Source: CALAMC01 sp964459465 (lineage in GTDB: Bacteria; Zixibacteria; MSB-5A5; GN15; PGXB01). Taken from it: a stretch of DNA of 64,000 nucleotides. Positions 37,296 through 44,316 of this stretch are shown one piece after another (positions within the stretch are counted from its first letter, which is position 1; every line of letters starts with the position of its first letter). Below the pieces are notes generated by a model. That model did no database searches and had not been told where the DNA came from. It saw only the letters and a program-made list of their open reading frames with translations. Where the stretch lies: assembly GCA_964459465.1 (NCBI GenBank), contig CAYWLR010000001.1:248001-312000 (forward strand), in the 5' to 3' direction. The translations under genes and the position numbers were made by a program.

Positions 37296-37313
37296 GTGTC
37301 AATGTTGACACAA
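37296..37313. promoter_or_regulatory. Palindromic operator, site 2 (TGTGTCA-N4-TGACACA)
   Basis: Same 7-bp arms as site 1 around ATGT, 66 bases from it centre to centre, and about 98 bases before the predicted start of the sigma-54-type promoter, a usual enhancer distance. Confidence 0.7.
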
Positions 37314-37375
37314 ATTTATCTGATTTATTTTGGGCTGTGTTATATAAGGCCATATCGTTCAATCACATAGATAAC

Positions 37376-37391
37376 CGGCACAATCTTTGAA
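37376..37391 (+). promoter_or_regulatory. Sigma-54-type promoter of the propeller lipoprotein gene
   Basis: CGGCACAATCTTTGAA matches the -24/-12 pattern TGGCACG-N4-TTGCA at GGCAC and TTG with exact spacing; the C of the -12 GC is replaced by A. The start codon is at 37440 with GGAGG between. Confidence 0.55.
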
Positions 37392-37439
37392 TATTAATCG
37401 TACAAAACCGGCCAAGAACCAAAAAACAAAGGAGGAGTT

Positions 37440-38516
37440 ATGAAAAATTCAAAGAATCTCAAAGCCGTCGGCATCATCATGGCATTGGCCCTGATTTCAC
37501 TTGCAGGCTGTAGCGACGATAAAGCCAAAACCAAAGGCAAGGCGATGGCCGAGGCAGTCGATACTATCGCCACCAGCGTGGCGCATGAGTTTATCGACGC
37601 CACTTTCGCCAAAGCCGAGCCGGTCGTCGAAAAGATCCGGCCGACTCGGGATGTTACCGATTTTGACGGCATCAATGATCTTCTGGTTTTCGATTCCGTG
37701 ATGTATGCCGTTTATGACGGCGGCGTTGTCATTTTTGATTTTGCCGTGGGGGAACCGGTTTTCATCGAAACCGGCGAAGCCTTCAATGCCGTGGCCCGGT
37801 TCGATAATCAGGTTTATGTCGGCGGGACCAGGCTCTATACCGTAGCCGACAATTCGCTCATCCCTGTGGAAGCGAAGTTCGAAGGCGTCATCAATGAGTT
37901 GTACCCGTACGGATTCATACTGGCTATCGGAACCGATTGCGGTTTGTATTCCAAAAGTTACGTCGGTGACATGACCGTCACGACCGATTTTGCCGTGGTG
38001 CGCATGGCGGCCGATGACGACGGTCTGTGGGTGGCCACCGACGGGCAGGGGTTGTATCGCTGGAATGGGGAAGAATTCAATCGTCGTTACCTGTATCGTG
38101 ACACGACTATTTTCGACAAAGTTCGCGCGCTTGATTTTAATCGTGGCTATCTCTATGTCGGAACCGATGACGGTTTTTTTATCTACAATGGCGGGAGCTG
38201 GCGGCAGTTGACGGCCGAGGATGGATTGCCGTCGGACTGGGTTATGGATATCGATGCCTCCGACTGGGTGATTCTGATCGGCACCAACAACGGTGTAACT
38301 TCGTATTTTAACGGTGAATTTCAGCCGGTCGGGAATATGGAAAGTATCCCGGCCACGGCCGTGGAAAGATTCGGTCGTCGGGTCCTGGCCGGCACCGGCG
38401 ACCGGGGCATCCTGATTAAGTCGGGAACACAGGTCAAGACTCTGGTGGATCCTCAAAAAACAAAGGAGGCGCCTATCGCACATAATCCCGAAACCATTCA
38501 ATTTGGTGGTGAATAA
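37440..38516 (+). CDS. Lipoprotein with beta-propeller-like repeats
   Basis: A 358-residue lipoprotein: signal peptide with lipobox LAGC (lipidated cysteine at residue 24), a short helical linker, then repeated strand units of about 40 residues (GLWVATDGQGLYRWNGEEF, GYLYVGTDDGFFIYNGGSW, VILIGTNNGVTSYFNGEF) like the two-component-regulator propeller (Reg_prop) type. The number of blades visible (about six) suggests a full propeller. GGAGG precedes the ATG. It faces the sensor kinase operon and probably is its target, so it may present or sense the same ligand at the envelope. Not a named family. Confidence 0.78.
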   Translation: MKNSKNLKAVGIIMALALISLAGCSDDKAKTKGKAMAEAVDTIATSVAHEFIDATFAKAEPVVEKIRPTRDVTDFDGINDLLVFDSVMYAVYDGGVVIFDFAVGEPVFIETGEAFNAVARFDNQVYVGGTRLYTVADNSLIPVEAKFEGVINELYPYGFILAIGTDCGLYSKSYVGDMTVTTDFAVVRMAADDDGLWVATDGQGLYRWNGEEFNRRYLYRDTTIFDKVRALDFNRGYLYVGTDDGFFIYNGGSWRQLTAEDGLPSDWVMDIDASDWVILIGTNNGVTSYFNGEFQPVGNMESIPATAVERFGRRVLAGTGDRGILIKSGTQVKTLVDPQKTKEAPIAHNPETIQFGGE

Positions 38517-38545
38517 AAAAGGAACGAACAGACGGGCTGTCAGGA

Positions 38546-38572
38546 AAAACCCCCCGGATGACGGGGGGTTTT
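38546..38572. terminator. Bidirectional terminator between convergent genes
   Basis: AAAACCCCCC (38546-38555) pairs with GGGGGGTTTT (38563-38572) around a 7-base loop. A-tract and T-tract sides let it work for the lipoprotein gene and for the convergent vWA gene. Confidence 0.85.
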
Positions 38573-38593
38573 GTATTTCAGGATTGCACGATG

Positions 38594-40678
38594 TTATTCG
38601 TTTTCGGCCAGTTGTTCTTCGTATTGGCGAGCCATCGAAATCATATTCAAAAATTCCATGACTTCCGTAGTCGGGCGGGAGTTATAAACATCCCGGGCAA
38701 GGTCGGCTACGGCGGTCAGATTTGAGCCTTTGGCCCAATACGATTTACGCAAGATTTCGGCGAACTCGGCCACGGCCGTAGCCAGTTTAAACTGCGAACT
38801 GCACTGATTCATGTAGTTATTGAAATCGCTGCGGTCAACGGTAAATTCAATTTCATCGGCGCGGTTCATTTCGTTGGGTTTCTTGTAGCGAATATATACT
38901 CTGGCGACGTGCTCATGGCTGAAATTACGATGCAGTTTGATTTCATACAGAGCCGTGACGTTATGTCCGGCGCCGATTTCCCCGCCGTCCTCTTTGTCGT
39001 CGCGGAACTTCTCATCGGCCACGTCACGATTTTCGTAACCGATCAAGCGGTATGACCGCACGACATTGGGGTTGAAGTCGACCTGGATTTTGACGTCGCG
39101 CGCGATAACTTCAAGCATACCGGTCAGGTTGTCGACAAAGACACGCCGGGCTTCGGTTATGTCATTGACATATGCATAATGCCCGTTGCCCTTGTCGCCC
39201 AGTTTTTCCATGAGAATATCATTATAATTGGCCATACCGAATCCGATTGCGGACAGCGTAATCCCCTTGTCGGCGTATCTTTTGATGTCTCTCAAAAGGT
39301 CTTCGGCTCTGGTGATGCCGACGTTGGCGACACCGTCGGAGCAAAGGATGATGCGGTTAATTTTATTTCGGTCGAACATGCGGTCGGCCATATCATAACC
39401 AAGGCGCAGTCCTTCGGCGGCATTGGTGGAACCGCCCGGTGCGAGATTTTCAATGGCTCGCAGTATTTCTTCGCGGCGGTCGATCGAGGTCGGATGCAGA
39501 AGGACACTCCCGCGCGAGCCATAGATGACAATTCCGACCCGGTCACGGTTTTTCAGCTGATTGACCAGATACTGCAGGCCCCGCTTGACCAGACCGAGGC
39601 GGTTCTCGGTGGCCATCGAACCGGAGACATCGATGACAAAAACAAGGTTGGCCGGTTTGCGATTTCGGGGATTTATCTCATGGCCCTTGATACCGATTTG
39701 CAGCAGGCGGCTGTTTTGTCCGAAATGGGATGGCCCGCCTTCGACAAAAACGGAAAATGGCGATTCCTCGGGGGCGGTATAATCATAATCAAAATGATTA
39801 ATGAATTCCTCGGCGCGGATGGCATCATCCGGCGGCAGTTCGCCGCGTTCAAGGTATGAGCGAGCCATAATGTATGAGGCATCGTCCACGTCGATGGCGA
39901 AAGTGGACAGGTGATCATCCTCGGTATCGACAAACGGATTGACCCCGTAGTTTTTGAAAAACATGGCGTCAAACGGTTCGCCGTTGACTATGCTGGTCCC
40001 GCCATGAGCGGGGGAGGGGTAACAATAGGAGTAATCGGCTTGCACTTTGGGCTGGATATTTTGTCGTTTTTGAACGACTATTTCGTTGGGGCCACGTCCG
40101 CCAAGCAAATCAATATCAGCAGCACCCTCGATGATATATGCCACCTCGCCGGCACGTCCGCCACGGATGATGATATCGCCCTTTGAATCAGTGGACACAC
40201 CGGCCGTTTGCTGAAGCAACTCGTCCAGATTCTTCACCGGCGGGTTTTTGATCGCATTTTTGGATATGATGACCTCGCTGGAGACTTTATAAATGTCAAT
40301 TTTGCTCCGGTCGGCGACGATTTTTATAACTTTATCGAGGCCAGCCGTCGCGGGTGTCATGGTGACGTTGATTTCGGTTGATATGTCGACGGATACGTTT
40401 ACAGAACAGACCTCGACTGAGTTATACCCGATGGCCGAGACATTTAGAGTATATGCTCCGGACGGCACCAGAGCGATTGTGTATCGCCCGTCGGGGTCGG
40501 TCATGGCACCCATGGTGGTTCCGATGATTTGAACCGATGCCCCGGCGATAGGGTCTCCGGTATTGATGTCGGTGACATGCCCCTTGATTTTACCGGTGGT
40601 TCCGGCGAGGAGCATAAGAGGGATAGCGATAGCGGTAATGGCGGCGAGGATGACTGCGGTTTTGGCTATGGATCGCAT
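38594..40678 (-). CDS. vWA/YfbK protein with carboxypeptidase-regulatory and TonB-plug-like domains
   Basis: A 694-residue exported protein (signal peptide ending MLLAG). A carboxypeptidase-regulatory-like beta domain (about 30-112, GKIKGHVTDINTGDPIAGA) is followed by a segment typical of TonB receptor plugs (about 130-195: PVKNLDELLQQTAGVS, IIIRGGRAGEVAYIIEG) but no barrel. Then come a YfbK N-terminal region (YSYCYPSP..., DDASYIMARSYL), a von Willebrand A domain with MIDAS DVSGS and a DUF3520-type C-terminal part. AAGGAGGTGG precedes the ATG. The first two domains are usual openings of Bacteroidetes-type SusC receptors; their fusion to a metal-dependent adhesion domain is odd. Function unknown. 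Confidence 0.9.
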   Translation of the reverse strand: MRSIAKTAVILAAITAIAIPLMLLAGTTGKIKGHVTDINTGDPIAGASVQIIGTTMGAMTDPDGRYTIALVPSGAYTLNVSAIGYNSVEVCSVNVSVDISTEINVTMTPATAGLDKVIKIVADRSKIDIYKVSSEVIISKNAIKNPPVKNLDELLQQTAGVSTDSKGDIIIRGGRAGEVAYIIEGAADIDLLGGRGPNEIVVQKRQNIQPKVQADYSYCYPSPAHGGTSIVNGEPFDAMFFKNYGVNPFVDTEDDHLSTFAIDVDDASYIMARSYLERGELPPDDAIRAEEFINHFDYDYTAPEESPFSVFVEGGPSHFGQNSRLLQIGIKGHEINPRNRKPANLVFVIDVSGSMATENRLGLVKRGLQYLVNQLKNRDRVGIVIYGSRGSVLLHPTSIDRREEILRAIENLAPGGSTNAAEGLRLGYDMADRMFDRNKINRIILCSDGVANVGITRAEDLLRDIKRYADKGITLSAIGFGMANYNDILMEKLGDKGNGHYAYVNDITEARRVFVDNLTGMLEVIARDVKIQVDFNPNVVRSYRLIGYENRDVADEKFRDDKEDGGEIGAGHNVTALYEIKLHRNFSHEHVARVYIRYKKPNEMNRADEIEFTVDRSDFNNYMNQCSSQFKLATAVAEFAEILRKSYWAKGSNLTAVADLARDVYNSRPTTEVMEFLNMISMARQYEEQLAENE

Positions 40679-40712
40679 AATCCACCTCCTTAACTGGTGA
40701 TTTGGTTCGATT

Positions 40713-40738
40713 CACTTTGAGGGGATTACACTTTTGAG
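40713..40738. repeat. Direct repeat in the leader of the vWA gene
   Basis: CACTTTGAG (40713-40721) and CACTTTTGAG (40729-40738) repeat with a 16-base step, 35-60 bases upstream of the vWA start on the minus strand. This could be a tandem regulator site. Confidence 0.35.
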
Positions 40739-40760
40739 ACGGATTTCTTCCCGGATGTGT

Positions 40761-40795
40761 CAAAAAAATAAAAAAACCCCCCATGATGGGGGGTT
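40761..40795 (-). terminator. Terminator of the small membrane-protein gene
   Basis: On the minus strand AACCCCCCA (40795-40787) pairs with TGGGGGGTT (40783-40775), followed by a T-rich run (TTTTTTATTTTTTT). Confidence 0.85.
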
Positions 40796-40815
40796 ATCAG
40801 GGTTCCACCTTGTGG

Positions 40816-41199
40816 CTACAAGTTGGGTGGAGAAGGAGAACTGTATTTTTGCTGGCCCCGCAATTCTTTCATCTTTTTGTTGGCAACGAAGTAGTACATC
40901 AACAGACCAATCCCGGCGAAGATTAACATCAGGCTGAAAGTTATTTCACCGCGGTCGTAATCATAGGGCATCATCAGCCCGACCACTACAGCCAGCCCGA
41001 TGCCGATTAAAACCAGGCCCCATTTCAATGACGACGGCGCATAATGCTCGGCCTGACCAAAAAACAAGAGGGTAATATTTTTATCGATTTCACCCTTTTC
41101 CAGAAGTTTGCGTTTAAGACGATAATCGAGGACGATTTTAACGATGAAAATGCATGCCACAAAGAAACTTAGCGGGCCCATAAAGTCGGGTTCAAACAT
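40816..41199 (-). CDS. Small three-helix membrane protein (DUF6249-like)
   Basis: A 127-residue protein with hydrophobic helices at about residues 8-26, 60-78 and 87-105 and a basic, then proline-rich tail (KKMKELRG...SPSPPNL). The stretch KRKLLEKGEIDKNITLLFF between helices 1 and 2 resembles the DUF6249 family of unknown function. AAGGAG precedes the ATG. It is divergent from the second ECF sigma gene across 117 bases containing a 9-bp inverted repeat, so it is a candidate member of that sigma factor's regulon. Confidence 0.75.
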   Translation of the reverse strand: MFEPDFMGPLSFFVACIFIVKIVLDYRLKRKLLEKGEIDKNITLLFFGQAEHYAPSSLKWGLVLIGIGLAVVVGLMMPYDYDRGEITFSLMLIFAGIGLLMYYFVANKKMKELRGQQKYSSPSPPNL

Positions 41200-41252
41200 T
41201 ATTTTCTCCTTTCTTGTTCGCTTTTGCCAGGTTAGACTGCCGCAAATGGGAA

Positions 41253-41288
41253 TTGTTGCAGGGTTTTAAAAGAATTATTCTGCAACAA
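41253..41288. promoter_or_regulatory. Inverted repeat over the promoter of the second ECF sigma gene
   Basis: TTGTTGCAG (41253-41261) and CTGCAACAA (41280-41288) are perfect 9-bp arms 18 bases apart. TTGTTG (41253-41258), 17 bases and TATTCT (41276-41281) form a plausible promoter within it, giving a transcription start near 41288 and an ATG at 41317. Confidence 0.55.
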
Positions 41289-41316
41289 ATTGGTAAAAAC
41301 TCGGTCAAATCTATAT

Positions 41317-41901
41317 ATGAGTGATGGTCCGCCTGAATCCGGGGCGCTGATCGACGAAATCCTGGGCGGCAATAAGGCGGCTTTCAGGAAACTGGTCGAA
41401 CAAAACCAGCGTCTGGTCAGCCATATAATATTCCGGATGGTCGCCGACCGTCAGGACCGCGAGGATTTGTGTCAGGAGGTGTTTGTCAGGGTGTATCGAA
41501 ATTTGCGGGAATTCCGGCGCGAGGCCAAGTTATCCACCTGGATTGCGCGGATCGCCTACAATATCGGTTTGAGCCATATGAAAAGGAAAAATATCCCGCT
41601 GGTCGAGGAAGCCATCCTTGATCATGTAGAATCCGATGGAGATATTCCGCGCATGTCATCGCCGCACGTCGATGTTGAACAAAAAATTATTTCCGGATTG
41701 GTACAAGATGAAATAGAACGACTGCCCGTATATTATAAAACGGCCCTGACTTTGTATCATCTGGATGGTATGTCCTATGATGAGATTGTCGATATTATGA
41801 AAGTCCCCGAAGGGACAGTTAAAAGCTATATATTCCGCGGACGAAAAATGCTGAAAGAAAGACTGCTGGCTCGTTATAGCCGGGAGGATTTATGGAATTA
41901 A
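41317..41901 (+). CDS. ECF-type RNA polymerase sigma factor (second copy)
   Basis: A 194-residue sigma factor with region 2 (AFRKLVEQNQRLVSHIIFRM, DREDLCQEVFVRVYRNL) and region 4 (LPVYYKTALTLYHLDGMSYD, VPEGTVKSYIFRGRKMLKE). A TTG at 41290 is in frame, but it lies at the predicted transcription start, so the ATG at 41317 is chosen. It overlaps its anti-sigma gene by 10 bases. It differs from the ECF at 26747 throughout. Confidence 0.92.
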   Translation: MSDGPPESGALIDEILGGNKAAFRKLVEQNQRLVSHIIFRMVADRQDREDLCQEVFVRVYRNLREFRREAKLSTWIARIAYNIGLSHMKRKNIPLVEEAILDHVESDGDIPRMSSPHVDVEQKIISGLVQDEIERLPVYYKTALTLYHLDGMSYDEIVDIMKVPEGTVKSYIFRGRKMLKERLLARYSREDLWN

Positions 41902-42410
41902 GACATCTTGACGACCGGGCCATACAGGATTATCTCGATGGTACCGGAACGCACGAGGCGGAACAGCACCTTGATTTTTGTGCCGAATGCCGCGCCCGTG
42001 TCGAAGAATACAAACTGGTATATCAAGCTCTCGAAGATGATTCGGAATTCAGGTTGCCCTATAATTTTGCCGAAGCGGTGGTTTCGCGCGTAGGTGCCGA
42101 AACGGTCTCGCCCGAACCGCGACGCATATGGGAACCTGTTTTGTATATCATCGGTGCGGCCGCGGTGGTCTGGGGAGTTTTATATTATTTTGGGGCCTTT
42201 CCCAAGTCATTGCCGGATTTTTCATATGGAAACGGGTATATAAAAGCGCTTATGAGTTTCGATCTGGTCGATTATATGGCCAACCTTTTTAAGAGCGCCG
42301 ATTTGAATCCCATGATTATTGTCATGACGGTAATTGTCCTGTGTTTCTATGCGGCGGTCGATTATTTGTACCGTCACCGGAAAACAAAACCGACCACACT
42401 CTGCGTGTAG
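41892..42410 (+). CDS. Membrane anti-sigma factor with zf-HC2 domain
   Basis: A 172-residue anti-sigma factor: a cytoplasmic zinc-finger domain with HxxxCxxC (QHLDFCAECR) near residue 30, a linker, and two membrane helices (about 88-104 and 138-158) separated by a short periplasmic segment. In contrast to the soluble partner of the first ECF, this one can sense the envelope. The terminator stem overlaps its last codons. Confidence 0.85.
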   Translation: MELRHLDDRAIQDYLDGTGTHEAEQHLDFCAECRARVEEYKLVYQALEDDSEFRLPYNFAEAVVSRVGAETVSPEPRRIWEPVLYIIGAAAVVWGVLYYFGAFPKSLPDFSYGNGYIKALMSFDLVDYMANLFKSADLNPMIIVMTVIVLCFYAAVDYLYRHRKTKPTTLCV

Positions 42411-42419
42411 GGTCGGTTT
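42387..42419. terminator. Terminator between the anti-sigma and ZIP genes
   Basis: AAACCGACC (42387-42395) pairs with GGTCGGTTT (42411-42419), with inner ACAC/GTGT. The T-rich side on the minus strand (TTTTGTTTT) suits the convergent ZIP gene. Confidence 0.75.
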
Positions 42420-42438
42420 GGCATTTGTTGCATAATCG

Positions 42439-43251
42439 TTATCCCAGGGCCACGTCGAGAGTCATCATAACGGCAAATCCCAGTATCGCCCCCGTGGTGG
42501 CGGCGTGATTGTGTCCGCCGCGATGCGATTCCGGCACCAGTTCTTCAACGACCACGAAAATCATGGCTCCGGCGGCAAAAGCAAGAGCATAGGGGAGAAT
42601 CGGGCGGGCGATGATGACCAGAGCGGCGCCTATTACACCGGCGATGGGTTCGACGATTCCGGAAAGCTGACCATACCAGAAGCTTTTTAGTCTAGTGACA
42701 TTTTCACGCCGAAGCGGCATGGACACCGCCAGACCTTCGGGAAAATTTTGAATTCCTATCCCCAACGCCAGTGCCACCGCTCCGGCCAGCGTGGCCGATT
42801 CCACCCCGGCCGCGGCGGCTCCGAAAGCCACTCCGACCGCCAGACCTTCGGGGAAATTATGGAGGGTGATGGCCAGAACCAGAAGAGTCGTGCGTCGCCA
42901 GGTGGTTTTGATGCCTTCCGGTTCGCTCCCCTTAAGGCTGGGGTGCAAATGTGGCAGGAGCAGGTCGGTCAAACGAAGACATAAGGCCCCGCCCAGAAAG
43001 CCCGCCACTGCCGGAATCCAGGCTGGGATGGTTTTGCCTTCAGACATCTCGATAGCCGGTGCCAGAAGTGACCAGAAGCTGGCGGCGATCATAACGCCCG
43101 CCGCGAAACCCAGCATGCCATCCAGCGTTTTACGTTTCATCTCCTTTGCCAGAAATACTCCAGCCGCGCCCAGTGCGGTCATAAACCAGGTGACAAGCGT
43201 GGCCGTCAGTGCCTGCATAATGGGATTCATATTCGAAAACCAGTCAATCAT
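42439..43251 (-). CDS. ZIP-family divalent metal transporter
   Basis: A 270-residue inner-membrane protein with eight hydrophobic helices and the paired metal-site motifs of ZIP transporters: HNFPEGLAVGVAFG (helix IV) and QNFPEGLAVSMPL (helix V). It should import zinc or another divalent metal (iron, manganese) into the cytoplasm. The length and the histidine-rich loop near SHRGGHNHAAT are usual. It lies 39 bases after cydB on the same strand and may share the transcript; a metal link to the oxidase is speculative. Confidence 0.93.
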   Translation of the reverse strand: MIDWFSNMNPIMQALTATLVTWFMTALGAAGVFLAKEMKRKTLDGMLGFAAGVMIAASFWSLLAPAIEMSEGKTIPAWIPAVAGFLGGALCLRLTDLLLPHLHPSLKGSEPEGIKTTWRRTTLLVLAITLHNFPEGLAVGVAFGAAAAGVESATLAGAVALALGIGIQNFPEGLAVSMPLRRENVTRLKSFWYGQLSGIVEPIAGVIGAALVIIARPILPYALAFAAGAMIFVVVEELVPESHRGGHNHAATTGAILGFAVMMTLDVALG

Positions 43252-43290
43252 ATCGGTCGGTCCTTTTCCATTGACGCATCCGGTCGCCGC

Positions 43291-44316
43291 TTAATAGCTC
43301 GAGGCATCCAGCCTGACTTTTCCCCTGAATATGCGATAAATCGCCGTTGTATAGGCAATCACCAGCGGCATGCCGATCAGGGCGATAATCAACATGATCT
43401 TTAATGTCTTCTGCGACGACGCCGCATTATAAATATCCAGACTATGCTCGGGATGGGGTATGGAATGGATCAGGTACGGATACATACCAATCCCGAAAAT
43501 GGTCAGAAGAAATATCATCGAAAAACACGAAGACAAAAAAGCCCGCCAGTCCCGGCCGTGATGCACTTCGCGGGGGATATTGGCTATCGCCAGCGCATTC
43601 AATAGGGGCAGCACGAATAATATGGGCGATTGCCTGAAAGCTTCCGTCATCATCGGTATGAATAATATCGTGGCGACGGAGGTAAGCACATAAAACGTGA
43701 TGAATATCAAGATCAGCCTGTTAATCCAGGAACGGACCAAATCGTGAAGGTCACCTTCGGTTTTAAGAAGTATATAAATAGCACCGTGCATGGCAAACAG
43801 GGCGACGGTGGTGAGGCCAACCAGAATGGCATAGGGATTGAGCAGTCCCCAGAAGGTTCCCGCGAATTCACCGGAACTGTCCAGAGGGATGCCCCGGGCG
43901 ATATTGCCCAGCGCCACGCCGATCAAAAGGGCCGATAAGACGCTACTTATGCTGAAACTCGTGTCCCAGGTTTTTCTCCAGCCCGCCTCGGGCTTTTTGC
44001 TGCGGAATTCTATGGCCACGGCGCGGAAAATAAGTGCGAACAAAAGAAGCATCAGGGCGATGTAGAATCCTGAAAAGGCGGTGGCATAGACGATCGGGAA
44101 GGCCGCAAACAGGGCCCCGCCACCCGTGACCAGCCAGACCTCGTTGCCGTCCCAGACGGGCCCGATGGCGTTTATCATCAGGCGGCGGTGGGTATCACCC
44201 TTCGTGAACAGGTGCAACGCGCCGACGCCGAGGTCGAAGCCGTCGAGAATGGCGTATCCCGAAAAAAGCACGCCGACCAGAATGAACCAGATGCTGTTCA
44301 GATCAAGCCATTCCAT
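43291..44316 (-). CDS. cydB: Cytochrome bd ubiquinol oxidase subunit II
   Basis: A 341-residue CydB with about nine membrane helices. The family start WLDLNSIWFILVGVLFSGYA and AILDGFDLGVG, then IGPVWDGNEVWLVTGGGALF, are diagnostic. The frame is open from 44358, but GGAGG just before the ATG at 44316 and the usual family beginning fix the start. It overlaps the end of cydA by 14 bases. With CydA it forms the high-affinity quinol oxidase of the inner membrane. I see no cydX downstream. Confidence 0.95.
   Translation of the reverse strand: MEWLDLNSIWFILVGVLFSGYAILDGFDLGVGALHLFTKGDTHRRLMINAIGPVWDGNEVWLVTGGGALFAAFPIVYATAFSGFYIALMLLLFALIFRAVAIEFRSKKPEAGWRKTWDTSFSISSVLSALLIGVALGNIARGIPLDSSGEFAGTFWGLLNPYAILVGLTTVALFAMHGAIYILLKTEGDLHDLVRSWINRLILIFITFYVLTSVATILFIPMMTEAFRQSPILFVLPLLNALAIANIPREVHHGRDWRAFLSSCFSMIFLLTIFGIGMYPYLIHSIPHPEHSLDIYNAASSQKTLKIMLIIALIGMPLVIAYTTAIYRIFRGKVRLDASSY

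Larger units (their letters stand above)
37188..37439. promoter_or_regulatory. Divergent control region between the two-component operon and the lipoprotein gene
   Basis: A 252-base gap carrying two identical-arm palindromes, a left-reading sigma-70-type promoter and a right-reading sigma-54-type promoter (each listed separately). The layout fits one regulator acting as autorepressor on one side and activator on the other. Confidence 0.65.

Noticed and set aside
37497..38501. Minus-strand open frame of 334 codons opposite the propeller lipoprotein
   Set aside because: The plus-strand gene has a ribosome site, lipobox and repeats; the antisense frame has none of these.
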